Source of the DNA: Spirosoma panaciterrae DSM 21099
GTDB taxonomy: Bacteria > Bacteroidota > Bacteroidia > Cytophagales > Spirosomataceae
Direction: 5' to 3'
DNA length: 64,000 bases
Assembly (NCBI RefSeq): GCF_000374025.1
Contig: NZ_KB893181.1
Coordinates: 72,034-136,033, forward strand
Shown here: one piece after another, positions 16,432-24,961 of the stretch
Numbering within the stretch: the first letter of the stretch is position 1
Layout of the letters: each line of letters begins with the position of its first letter
Notes under the pieces: generated by a model
The model's database searches: none
Seen by the model: only the letters and a program-made list of their open reading frames with translations
What the model was told of the DNA's origin: nothing
Position numbers and translations under genes: made by a program

Positions 16432-17331
16432 ATGCAACTCGAAATTAAAGACCTGGCTAAAACCTATTCCAATGGCGTTCGGGCGCTGAAAGGTGTTTCG
16501 CTAACCATCCCACAGGGAATGTTTGGCCTACTGGGCCCGAACGGGGCCGGCAAATCATCACTTATGCGGACAATTGCGACCTTGCAGGAAGCCGATAGCG
16601 GTAGTGCCCGTTTCACGGGCTTGCCAGAAGGTGACCTGGATGTGTTGACGCAGAAAGACGCCGTTCGTCGGTTGCTGGGCTATCTGCCCCAGGAGTTTGG
16701 TGTTTATCCCCGCGTAACGGCCGAAGCCATGCTCGATCATATTGCTACGTTGAAAGGGATTGCCAACAGCAAAGAGCGAAAAGAAATTGTTCAGGGGTTG
16801 CTTCAGAAAGTGAATCTGTATGAGGTGCGGAAGAAGAATCTGGGAACGTATTCAGGCGGTATGAAACAACGCTTTGGTATTGCACAGGCCCTGATCGGCA
16901 GCCCCCGTCTGATTATTGTCGACGAACCAACGGCTGGTCTTGACCCTGCCGAGCGCAACCGCTTTCACAATCTGTTGTCGGAAATTGGCGAGAATACGAT
17001 TGTCATTCTGTCGACACACATTGTTGAGGATGTCACGAACCTTTGCTCCGATATGGCCATCATCTGTCTGGGTGAAGTCGTAGCTACGGGCAATCCGAAC
17101 GATCTGGTGACGGAACTGAATGGCAAGGTTTGGCAGAAATCTGTCGAGAAATCAGAAATTGATACCTATCGCCAAACGTATCAAATCATCTCCACACAAT
17201 TGAAAGGTGGTAAAACGAGGCTTCATGCCTACAGCGAAGTTCCATTGCTTGATTTCGAGCCTGTTACGCCCGATCTGGAAGACGTGTACTTTACCCGGAT
17301 TACCGAGCGAATGGGGACGGTTACTGTTTGA
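16432..17331 (+). CDS. ABC transporter ATP-binding protein
   Basis: 299 residues. Walker A GPNGAGKS at 35-42, signature YSGGMKQR, Walker B LIIVDEPTAGLD and switch histidine in STHIVED are all intact. It is the ATPase of an ABC-2 type exporter; the partner is the permease/M1 peptidase fusion at 17819. The two genes would normally abut, but here a hairpin-flanked four-helix-bundle gene lies between them, starting right at this stop codon. The C-terminal 70 residues are an extension typical of ABC-2 ATPases. Confidence 0.93.
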   Translation: MQLEIKDLAKTYSNGVRALKGVSLTIPQGMFGLLGPNGAGKSSLMRTIATLQEADSGSARFTGLPEGDLDVLTQKDAVRRLLGYLPQEFGVYPRVTAEAMLDHIATLKGIANSKERKEIVQGLLQKVNLYEVRKKNLGTYSGGMKQRFGIAQALIGSPRLIIVDEPTAGLDPAERNRFHNLLSEIGENTIVILSTHIVEDVTNLCSDMAIICLGEVVATGNPNDLVTELNGKVWQKSVEKSEIDTYRQTYQIISTQLKGGKTRLHAYSEVPLLDFEPVTPDLEDVYFTRITERMGTVTV

Positions 17332-17332
17332 T

Positions 17333-17809
17333 AGTATTGGGAGCGAGGAGCGAGTATTAGAATTGGCTGACGCACATTTTAAATCAGATACCCACCTTGT
17401 AAACATCTTTCAAATGGAGAAAACGAAGCATTTTCGGGAATTGGTCGTTTGGCAAAAGGCTCACCAGCTCGTACTTGACATTTATAGGTTAACTAAAATT
17501 TTTCTAAAAGAAGAACTATTTGGGCTTACGTCTCAGCTAAGGCGCAGTGCGGTTTCGGTTCCTGCTAATGTAGCAGAGGGTTATCGCAAACGTACTATTC
17601 CTGACAAGTCCAAATTTTTGAATATTGCCCAAGGGTCATTGGATGAAACACACTACTACCTGATTCTTGCTCAGGATCTCGGTTATGGTAGTACTGAAAT
17701 TTTACAAGTGAATCTTGAAGAAGTAGCCCGCCTATTGACGGCTTACTATAACGCTGTGGAAGCCAGGCGTTGACTTTACTCCTAATACTAACTCCTCGCT
17801 CCTAAGACT
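17333..17809 (+). mobile_element. hairpin-flanked four-helix-bundle cassette
   Basis: Imperfect inverted repeats pair 17333-17360 with 17782-17809; the inner 21 bp (17340-17360/17782-17802) differ at two positions. After the left arm, 17365-17374 reads GGCTGACGCA, the core shared with gene-less hairpins; inside the right arm GGCGTTGAC (17767-17775) is a decayed counterpart. A complete four-helix-bundle gene lies in the loop. The cassette begins one base after the ATPase stop and ends 9 bases before the permease start. Insertion into an ABC operon is inferred; no target duplication is obvious. Confidence 0.65.
17414..17773 (+). CDS. four-helix-bundle protein (23S rRNA IVS/Avd-like)
   Basis: 119 residues, full length for the family (TIGR02436). 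Hallmarks are the opening FRELVVWQKAHQLVLDIY, LTSQLRRSAVSVPANVAEGY near 38-57 and the helix FLNIAQGSLDETHYYLILA. The family is known from 23S rRNA intervening sequences and, as Avd, from diversity-generating retroelements; no such system is seen here. I chose ATG 17414; the frame is open earlier but only overlaps the ATPase gene. The 9-mer ATACCCACC lies 17 bases upstream (17388-17396) and recurs before the other copy at the left edge. The gene is enclosed by inverted-repeat arms. Confidence 0.92.
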   Translation: MEKTKHFRELVVWQKAHQLVLDIYRLTKIFLKEELFGLTSQLRRSAVSVPANVAEGYRKRTIPDKSKFLNIAQGSLDETHYYLILAQDLGYGSTEILQVNLEEVARLLTAYYNAVEARR

Positions 17810-17818
17810 TCTAACCCC

Positions 17819-20800
17819 ATGTTCACCGAAATTTTCCGTTTCGAATTGGCGTATCGACTTAAACGCCCTGCTACATATCTCTACGCCCTGATTCTCTTTC
17901 TGTTTACGTTTCTGTTTGTTATATACGGAAACGGACCGGCATCGGAGAAAACAAATGTCAATTCACCTTATGCCATTACCGGGTTTATGGTGGTACTGAC
18001 CATATTCGGGATGCTCATTTCGTCGGCCATCATGGGCGTGCCGGTGTATCGCGAAATTGAACACAATACCAAAAACTACTTTTTCAGCTTTCCAATTACT
18101 GAGCGGGGGTATATTCTGGGGCGGTATTTGGGCTCGTTTGTCGTACTGTTAAGCATTATGGCGGTGGGTATGCTTGGTATCGTTATTGGTTCATTGTTGG
18201 GGCCGGTGTTTAATCTGGCCGACAATACCGAGCGATTCGGGCCAATTCGGTTTTGGGATTATGCATCACCATTTTTGATGCTTGTCATCCCGAATATGTT
18301 TTTGACCGGCAGCATATTCTTTGCATTGGTAGCTTTTTCGCGGCAGGTATTTACTACCTATGCAGGAAGTATTTTGCTGTTTATTGCCTACCTGCTGGGT
18401 TCTACGCTCTCGCAGGATTTGGAAAACAAACACCTCGTTAATCTGCTCGACCCGTTCGGTTCCTATGCCAGTGATAATGCGGCTAAATATTGGACCCCCA
18501 TAGAACAAAATACCCTCAATATACCCTTGGAGGGTGATCTGTTGACCAACCGATTGATCTGGTCGGGTGTAGCGCTGCTGGTGTTCTTATTGACGGTCTT
18601 TCGGTTCAGTTTCGCCCGCTTTCTGGCCGTTAAGCTAGGCAAAAAGGCCAAAGGTGAGGTTATCTCCGAAAAAGCACCTTCGCTGGCAAGCCTGCCCACG
18701 CCGACACCCGTTTTTCAGGTCAGTACCTACATTGGGCAGATGGTCAAACAGGCGCGGATTGAGTTTAGTAACATCATCCGCGATCCGTATTTCATTGCTA
18801 TTCTGCTCGGGGCGGTGCTGTTCCTGTTTCTGGATGGCTGGTTTGGGGTTCAAACCTATGGCACCCCCTCGCTGCCAACTACGTATACCATGCTTGAGGC
18901 CCGGAACGGTACGTTCTTTTTCTTCGTACTGATCGTCATTATTTTCTATACGGGCGAGGTAGTTCACCGCGATAAAGTGGTCCATTACGACACCATTGCC
19001 GATGCGTTACCCGTTCCCGACTGGATGAATTACGGGGCCAAGCTGTTGGCTATGACCTACATCTGTCTGCTGCTCTGTACACTAATTATCGTGTCGGGCG
19101 TGTTGGATCAGACCGTAAAAGGCTATTTCAATTACGAATTTGGACTGTATTTCCGCGATGCCTACGGGATTGCCTTTACCCAGTATTTTCAACTGGTGAT
19201 GCTGGCCTTTTTTGTCCATACGATGGTGAACCAGAAGTTTGTGGGGCACATCGCTACGCTGGCTACCTACATTGTTATCTGGGCGGTGCCGCAGTTTGCC
19301 GAATTCAATTATAAGCTGGCGTTGCCTTTTTCGGGTGGCGGAGTTCAACTTTCCGACATGAACGGATTTGGGCATTACCTGTCTTCGCTGGCGTCGTTTC
19401 GGGTGTACTGGTATGCCTTTGGGGGTATTCTGCTGGTATTGGCCCTTTGGTTCTGGAATCGGGGAGCCGATACAGGGTTCAAGTCGCGCTGGCAACTGGC
19501 CCGGCAGCGGATGGGCAAACTGTCGATGGGGTTAGTGGCTTTGTTGGTACTGGCCTTTGTGAGCATGGGGGCCTGGATTTATACCAATGTAAGTGTAAAG
19601 AACCGCTACTATTCGGCCGATGAACAGCGAGAACAACAGGCCAGCTACGAGAAAAAATACCACAAGTATGCTAATGTGCTTCAGCCAAAAATTACCAGTG
19701 TCAAACTAGCTGTCGATGTGTTTCCGGAGGAGTTTAAGGCGGTAGCAACCGGACTATTTTCGATTGTGAATAAGGGCGATCAACCCATCGACTCCCTGCA
19801 CCTGACCATTCCGCCCGACAATTTCCATAGGAAGCTAACGAAATTCACCATCGACGGACAAGCTCCCAAGCTGATCCTGAACGATACGGATTTTGGCTAT
19901 TACATCTATAAGCTTCCAAAAACATTGAATCCGGGCGACACGGCGCGTATGGAAATGGACGTGACTGGGCAGTATACCGGATTTCCGAACAGTGGCGATC
20001 AGCGGGAAGTCGTATCCAACGGTACATTTTTCAACGTGGGCATCTTCCCCGGCTTTGGATACAATGCCGATGGCGAACTCAGTAGCGACAAGTACCGGAA
20101 GAAGTACGGTTTGCCTGTGAAAGAATGGACAGTTCCGGCCCAAAACGATCCGCGTGGTTTGCGCGATTTTCTATTTACCGACGATGCCGACTGGGTAACG
20201 TTTGAAGGCACCATCTCGACAACTCCCGACCAAACGGCTATTATGCCGGGCGAGTTACTCAAAACCTGGACCGCTAATGGACCCGATGGCAAACCGCGCA
20301 AGTATTTTCAGTACAAGCTCCCCAGTTTCTCCGATTATTTCTTCAGCATGTGTTCAGCGAAATACGCCGTAAAACGCGATTCATGGACGGGACCTGATGG
20401 AAAAAAGGTTGTGCTCGAAATTTACCATCACCCCGGCCACGACCAGAACCTCGATCGGTTTATGGCGAGTATGAAAGCGTCGCTGAGCTATTACACCAAA
20501 AACTACGCGCCCTATCCGTACCCGGTGTTGCGGGTTTTGGAATTTCCGCGCTATGCCGCTTTCGCTCAGTCGTTCCCGACCACAGTGCCGTATTCCGAAG
20601 AGTTTGGCTGGGTCGGTGATTTCCGCGATCCCGACAAAACCGATTACGCGTATTACGTAACGGCTCACGAGGTGGCGCACCAGTGGTGGGGCCACCAGAT
20701 CATGCCCAGCCGGACGCGGGGGGCTAACCAGATTTCGGAAACGATGGCCGAATACTCAGCACTGATGGTGCTGAAAGAACGCTACGGTGTCGATGCTATG

Positions 20801-21466
20801 CCGAAGTTTCTGAAATACAGTCTGGATCGGTATCTGGGTGGTCGGGCGTTTGAGGATAAATTTGAAGCCAACATGCTCGACAACGACACCCGCTCGTACG
20901 TCTGGTATCAGAAAGGGTCAATGCTGATGTATGCCTTGCAGGATTACATTGGTGAGGCCCGTGTGAATCAGGCTATGAACGACTACATGAAAGCCGCCCG
21001 GTTCCGTCAGAAAGCACCGTTTACTACCTCACTCGAATGGTACAGTTTCCTGAAAGCCGCTACGCCCGATTCACTCAAACCCTGGTTGGCCGATAATTTC
21101 GAGAAACTGACACTTTACGACAATCGGATTACCAAAGCCGAAGCCAAATCCATCGGAAAAGACCAGTACCGGATTAAACTGTATGTCCGCTCAGCCACTG
21201 AGTATTACGACAAGGCGGGTAAGGAACTTGGCAAAGGGAAAGGGCCAGTTCTGGTCGACATTGCGGTGCTGACCGACGATAGTAAGAACAAAGATGGGCT
21301 AACGGTCAAAGTGCCGCTGTATATGCAGAAGCGCAGCCTGACACCCGGTGAGCACGTGATTGAGGTAACCGTAAAAGGCAAGCCCGTCAAAGCAGGAATC
21401 GATCCGTATAACAAGCTGATCGACCGCGTTTCGGACGACAATCTGGTAACCGTAGATATGCCGTAA
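17819..21466 (+). CDS. ABC-2 permease fused to M1-family metallopeptidase
   Basis: 1215 residues. Residues 1-600 hold two blocks of about six membrane helices each, beginning EIFRFELAYRLKRPATYLYA, typical of an ABC-2 permease. Residues 640-1215 form an extracytoplasmic M1-type peptidase: zinc motif HEVAHQWWGH with H950, E951, H954, then E974 in SETMAEYSAL. The glutamate is 20 residues past the second histidine, one more than in classic M1 enzymes. The GxMEN exopeptidase motif is not visible; FPTTVPYSEEFGW stands at about that place. The fusion is a recognised Bacteroidota family; export of peptides or coupling of proteolysis to transport is inference. Its ATPase is at 16432. Confidence 0.92.
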   Translation: MFTEIFRFELAYRLKRPATYLYALILFLFTFLFVIYGNGPASEKTNVNSPYAITGFMVVLTIFGMLISSAIMGVPVYREIEHNTKNYFFSFPITERGYILGRYLGSFVVLLSIMAVGMLGIVIGSLLGPVFNLADNTERFGPIRFWDYASPFLMLVIPNMFLTGSIFFALVAFSRQVFTTYAGSILLFIAYLLGSTLSQDLENKHLVNLLDPFGSYASDNAAKYWTPIEQNTLNIPLEGDLLTNRLIWSGVALLVFLLTVFRFSFARFLAVKLGKKAKGEVISEKAPSLASLPTPTPVFQVSTYIGQMVKQARIEFSNIIRDPYFIAILLGAVLFLFLDGWFGVQTYGTPSLPTTYTMLEARNGTFFFFVLIVIIFYTGEVVHRDKVVHYDTIADALPVPDWMNYGAKLLAMTYICLLLCTLIIVSGVLDQTVKGYFNYEFGLYFRDAYGIAFTQYFQLVMLAFFVHTMVNQKFVGHIATLATYIVIWAVPQFAEFNYKLALPFSGGGVQLSDMNGFGHYLSSLASFRVYWYAFGGILLVLALWFWNRGADTGFKSRWQLARQRMGKLSMGLVALLVLAFVSMGAWIYTNVSVKNRYYSADEQREQQASYEKKYHKYANVLQPKITSVKLAVDVFPEEFKAVATGLFSIVNKGDQPIDSLHLTIPPDNFHRKLTKFTIDGQAPKLILNDTDFGYYIYKLPKTLNPGDTARMEMDVTGQYTGFPNSGDQREVVSNGTFFNVGIFPGFGYNADGELSSDKYRKKYGLPVKEWTVPAQNDPRGLRDFLFTDDADWVTFEGTISTTPDQTAIMPGELLKTWTANGPDGKPRKYFQYKLPSFSDYFFSMCSAKYAVKRDSWTGPDGKKVVLEIYHHPGHDQNLDRFMASMKASLSYYTKNYAPYPYPVLRVLEFPRYAAFAQSFPTTVPYSEEFGWVGDFRDPDKTDYAYYVTAHEVAHQWWGHQIMPSRTRGANQISETMAEYSALMVLKERYGVDAMPKFLKYSLDRYLGGRAFEDKFEANMLDNDTRSYVWYQKGSMLMYALQDYIGEARVNQAMNDYMKAARFRQKAPFTTSLEWYSFLKAATPDSLKPWLADNFEKLTLYDNRITKAEAKSIGKDQYRIKLYVRSATEYYDKAGKELGKGKGPVLVDIAVLTDDSKNKDGLTVKVPLYMQKRSLTPGEHVIEVTVKGKPVKAGIDPYNKLIDRVSDDNLVTVDMP

Positions 21467-21521
21467 ATGGGTTTGCCCAATGATGGTTGACGCAGCTTAA
21501 AACGTTTCTTCCTCATAAACC

Positions 21522-22463
21522 ATGAATTACTCCGTCTTTAGACATCGCCGGATTTACGGGCTTTTGGGCTTATGCATTTGCATGGCGGGTTTGGTGGCTT
21601 CAGTGCCCCCTTCCTACTGGCAACCCCCTGCCGACAGTCGGATACCGACCGGGGCTAAAGGCCAGCAAATTCGGTATGGTCGGGAATTGATTGCCCATAC
21701 GGCCAAATACCTTGGGCCTAAAGGAAGCGTGAAACCACTCTCGAACGGCATGAATTGCCAGAACTGCCACCTCGAAGCCGGAACCAAAGTATTGGGGAAT
21801 AACTATTCGGCTGTGTTTTCGACCTACCCCAAATTCCGGGATCGTTCGGGGGCGGTGGAGTCGATTGTGAAACGCGTGTCGGACTGTTTTGAGCGAAGCC
21901 TGGCCGGGAAAGCGCCCGATAGTAGCAGTCGTGAAATGAAAGCGATTGTGGCCTATATGCAATGGCTGGGAACGGATGTGCCCAAAGGCCAGCGCCCTGA
22001 GGGTGTTGGACTCGTGAAATTAGCCTACCTGGACCGCGCTGCCGACTCCACAAAGGGACAGGCTGTTTATGTGGCCAAATGCCAGGTCTGTCATGGTGCC
22101 AAAGGCGAAGGCATTCGGGCTGCCGGGGCGTCGGAATACGTGTATCCACCCTTGTGGGGGCCGAAAAGCTATAACGATGGGGCCGGTTTGTATCGACTGT
22201 CGAGCTTTGCGGGCTATGTGAAGAACAATATGCCGTTTGGGGCCACCTATGCCAGTCCGCAACTGACCGACGCAGAAGCCTGGGATGTGGCCGCGTTTAT
22301 CAATTCAATGCCTCGCCCCCACAAAGACCAGAGTAAAGACTGGCCCAACATCGCTACCAAACCGATTGACTTTCCCATTGGCCCGTATGCCGATGGGTTT
22401 AGCGAACAACAGCACAAATTTGGACCGTATCAACCCATTGCAGATGCGCGAAAACCGAAGTAG
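21522..22463 (+). CDS. dihaem cytochrome c, TsdA-like
   Basis: 313 residues with an N-terminal signal/anchor (IYGLLGLCICMAGLVASV). Two haem c sites: CQNCH at 79-83 and CQVCH at 187-191. The first domain, with NCQNCHLEAGT and the later RVSDCFERSLAGKAP block, resembles the SoxA/TsdA cytochrome fold; C122 is a possible axial ligand, as in thiosulfate dehydrogenase TsdA. Role by similarity: periplasmic oxidation or reduction of thiosulfate/tetrathionate. The next gene encodes a secreted DsrE-like sulfur-handling protein, which supports a sulfur link. It could instead be a generic electron carrier. Confidence 0.82.
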   Translation: MNYSVFRHRRIYGLLGLCICMAGLVASVPPSYWQPPADSRIPTGAKGQQIRYGRELIAHTAKYLGPKGSVKPLSNGMNCQNCHLEAGTKVLGNNYSAVFSTYPKFRDRSGAVESIVKRVSDCFERSLAGKAPDSSSREMKAIVAYMQWLGTDVPKGQRPEGVGLVKLAYLDRAADSTKGQAVYVAKCQVCHGAKGEGIRAAGASEYVYPPLWGPKSYNDGAGLYRLSSFAGYVKNNMPFGATYASPQLTDAEAWDVAAFINSMPRPHKDQSKDWPNIATKPIDFPIGPYADGFSEQQHKFGPYQPIADARKPK

Positions 22464-22485
22464 CTTTACTGTAAACAAACTGATC

Positions 22486-22944
22486 ATGAAAAAACATATC
22501 TACTTACTGCTGGTAGCCTTTCTGGGGCTGGTCGTATCGGTAAGGGCACAGTCCAGCGAGACGGGTACGTTTCACGGAGCGCAGCCCACCAAGTCTCGGT
22601 ATAAAGCCATTTATCAGCTCAATACAGCCGATACAGCCACCATCCGACACGCCCTGGCTAATATTCAGAATGCGCTGAACGACCCGCGACTAAAAGGCAA
22701 ACTGGATGTAGAACTGGTGGTGTATGGCGGGGCCAACGTCGTCTACCGGAAAGACAAGCCTTATTTTGAGAAAGATATTGAAAACCTGCACAAGCAAGGG
22801 GTTATTATGGCAATGTGCGAAAACACCATGCGGATGCGAAAAATCAGCCGCGAGGAATTGTTCCCCATCGTGAGCTACGTACCCAGCGCCAACGGCGAAC
22901 TGATCATCCGCGAGCAGGAAGGCTGGACCATCATTCGCCCTTAA
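22486..22944 (+). CDS. secreted DsrE-family protein
   Basis: 152 residues from ATG 22486 with signal peptide HIYLLLVAFLGLVVSVRAQ. The DsrE/F-like fold shows in YKAIYQLNTADTATIRHALANI, the KLDVELVVYGGANVVY strand-turn and MAMCENTM, whose cysteine sits where sulfur-carrying DsrE proteins have theirs. The ending IIREQEGWTIIRP is typical of the secreted subgroup. It lies 22 bases after the TsdA-like cytochrome gene and ends at a strong terminator, so the two form a two-gene unit. Sulfur transfer is family inference. Confidence 0.85.
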   Translation: MKKHIYLLLVAFLGLVVSVRAQSSETGTFHGAQPTKSRYKAIYQLNTADTATIRHALANIQNALNDPRLKGKLDVELVVYGGANVVYRKDKPYFEKDIENLHKQGVIMAMCENTMRMRKISREELFPIVSYVPSANGELIIREQEGWTIIRP

Positions 22945-22962
22945 TTGGATTAGTTTTGAACC

Positions 22963-23000
22963 AAACAGCCCGCTATCCGACGAATGGTAGCGGGCTGTTT
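22963..23000. terminator. Rho-independent terminator, bidirectional shape
   Basis: A 13-bp perfect stem AAACAGCCCGCTA/TAGCGGGCTGTTT (22963-22975 with 22988-23000) and 12-nt loop. A/T tracts on both sides allow use in either direction; it closes the cytochrome/DsrE unit. Confidence 0.85.
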
Positions 23001-23052
23001 GTGTAATAGTGATATTACTCCGTATTTTGAATAATAACTTTTTTGCGAACCT

Positions 23053-24186
23053 ATGTTACGCTCGCTCGAAATCCGCAACTACCGCAACCTCCGCCATCTG
23101 ACGATTGAAAAATTAGGCCGGGTGAACTTATTAGTCGGGAAAAATAACACCGGAAAGACGTCGGTATTGGAAGCGGTGGCGATATATGCTTCTTGGTTTA
23201 GTGAAGGTGCAACTATAAAGTATTTGCTTCAAAGTCGAGGAGAATATTATGCAAATAATACAAAAGAGAGTCCTGATGGAAATAAAGAGAATGATAATAT
23301 TACCTCTCTAAGCGCCTTATTTACTAATTATGCTCCAAATTACTTTTTATCAGGTGATACAGATCTGGATATCTATATAGGTGAAAATCGAATAAATAAG
23401 GAACGGACAAAGTCGTCATTATTTATTGGCCTTCGTAAGGCATACCAAATTCTACAAAAAGACGAATTTGGGAAGGAGATAATTGAATATATGATTGCAG
23501 AAAATGAGGAGGATATAAATGCTAGAGAATTTAGATATGAAATAAGATTTTGGAGGGATTACACAATTGAAACTAGAGCTTCTCTCACGGGAGGCCTTCT
23601 TTATAAAACTAGAATTCCAAGAGTAGATGAGTCTGCTCCCTTTCAGTATGTAGACTCCAAAAATAAAACACAACAATCTACTGAATACTTATACAGTAAA
23701 ATTGCCTTATCAGATAAAGAAGATATCGTAGTAAAAGCTTTGCAAATTGTTGAACCTCAAATCGAACGATTTAGCTTGGTTGAAGATAGGCGCCCTATTG
23801 TTAGGCTCAATAATGGGGACAGAAGATACATGTCTAGTATGGGAGATGGTGTTAGCCGGGTGTTTTCAATCATTTTGTCAATGGTGAATGCTGAAGGAAC
23901 ATATCTCTTTATCGACGAATTTGAAAATGGTTTACACTATTCGGTTCAGGAGAAATTGTGGGAGGTTATTTTTTATCTCGCTAAGCGACTAAATATTCAG
24001 GTATTTGCGACGACGCATAGCCTTGACTGTGTTGAAGCTTTTTCAGCTATACTTAACGATGGGAAACAGGATAAAAATGCTGGTGCTATGATCCGACTCG
24101 AAAACTACGAAGGTAATATCGAAGCTACGGTTTATGATGCCGACGAAATTCAGTCTACCACCCGCGTCCATGTTGATCCCCGATGA
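23053..24186 (+). CDS. AAA family ATPase (OLD/RecF-like), defence-type
   Basis: 377 residues. ABC-type ATPase head of the OLD/RecF/AAA_15-21 group: Walker A GKNNTGKT at 29-36, a signature-like SSMGDGVSR, Walker B YLFIDEFENG near 284-293 and a switch histidine in ATTHS. The coding sequence is clearly AT-rich between about 23195 and 23900 compared with its own ends and the neighbours. The gene overlaps the next by 4 bases; that partner encodes a TOPRIM-like DUF3226 protein. ATPase plus TOPRIM pairs of this layout (OLD, PARIS-like) act in anti-phage defence by known examples; for this pair it is inference. Confidence 0.85.
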   Translation: MLRSLEIRNYRNLRHLTIEKLGRVNLLVGKNNTGKTSVLEAVAIYASWFSEGATIKYLLQSRGEYYANNTKESPDGNKENDNITSLSALFTNYAPNYFLSGDTDLDIYIGENRINKERTKSSLFIGLRKAYQILQKDEFGKEIIEYMIAENEEDINAREFRYEIRFWRDYTIETRASLTGGLLYKTRIPRVDESAPFQYVDSKNKTQQSTEYLYSKIALSDKEDIVVKALQIVEPQIERFSLVEDRRPIVRLNNGDRRYMSSMGDGVSRVFSIILSMVNAEGTYLFIDEFENGLHYSVQEKLWEVIFYLAKRLNIQVFATTHSLDCVEAFSAILNDGKQDKNAGAMIRLENYEGNIEATVYDADEIQSTTRVHVDPR

Positions 24187-24833
24187 GTAATCAGATTAAA
24201 CGTAATAAGTTTCCATTCAAGTTACTGGTTGAGGGTAAAGATGATTTGTTTGTAACGGCTAATATTCGGGATGCTCATCAGTTGCCAGATAATTTCGAGA
24301 TTATTGATTGCGAAGGCGTTGAGAAGATGCCCGATCAGATTATAGCTCGTATAAAACGACAACGTCCCGAAATCGAAGCAATTGGTATCGTGTTGGATGC
24401 GGATCAGGATTTAGGAACACGCTGGAATAGTATCCGTGATATTCTCATTAAAGAAGGATATACTCTTCCTGTATCGCCGGAAGCAGACGGAACAGTCATT
24501 ACAGGTATCGGCCGTAACCCAGCTATCGGTATCTGGCTCATGCCCAATAATTTGCAATCAGGGATGCTCGAAGATTTTATTCGACTTCTCATTCGACCGA
24601 ACGATTTACTAAGTCCATTTGTAGAACAAGCCCTTGTTCAACTTGAAGCCCAGCCAATTGAGAGTAGGTATAGTGAAATTCATCGGGCAAAAGCCTATAT
24701 ACACACTTGGCTGGCCTGGCAAAAAGACCCCGGCACACCTATGGGTTTAGCATTAACGAAAACCTATCTCGATCATAATACGGAACTCTGTCAGCAATTC
24801 GTCAACTGGCTAAATCGCTTATTCAACCCCTAG
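24183..24833 (+). CDS. DUF3226 TOPRIM-like protein, partner of AAA ATPase
   Basis: 216 residues. TOPRIM hallmarks: E17 in LLVEGKDD, then acidic LDADQD with D72, D74 and D76. This gives the metal-binding set of OLD-type nucleases and DUF3226 proteins. The second half contains the GIWLMPNNLQSGMLEDF block typical of DUF3226. Translation is coupled to the ATPase gene by an ATGA overlap. The pair mimics split OLD/PARIS-type modules (ATPase sensor plus TOPRIM effector). Whether it cuts DNA, tRNA or nothing cannot be told from sequence. Confidence 0.82.
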   Translation: MSNQIKRNKFPFKLLVEGKDDLFVTANIRDAHQLPDNFEIIDCEGVEKMPDQIIARIKRQRPEIEAIGIVLDADQDLGTRWNSIRDILIKEGYTLPVSPEADGTVITGIGRNPAIGIWLMPNNLQSGMLEDFIRLLIRPNDLLSPFVEQALVQLEAQPIESRYSEIHRAKAYIHTWLAWQKDPGTPMGLALTKTYLDHNTELCQQFVNWLNRLFNP

Positions 24834-24961
24834 CAACCGCCTTTACGCACCGTTGTTAGTCGGATAACCTGAATGACGCGCTGGGTAGGTTTACTTGTCA
24901 AGCCTGGCAAGTAGGGTAGATTCGGCAATACTTTTCTTCTCTATATAGGATTACTCAGGTT

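Noticed and set aside
20666-20740. HExxH-x19-E spacing as a broken zinc site
   Set aside because: I recall the same one-residue-longer spacing in other permease/M1 fusion proteins, so it looks subfamily-typical, not a defect.
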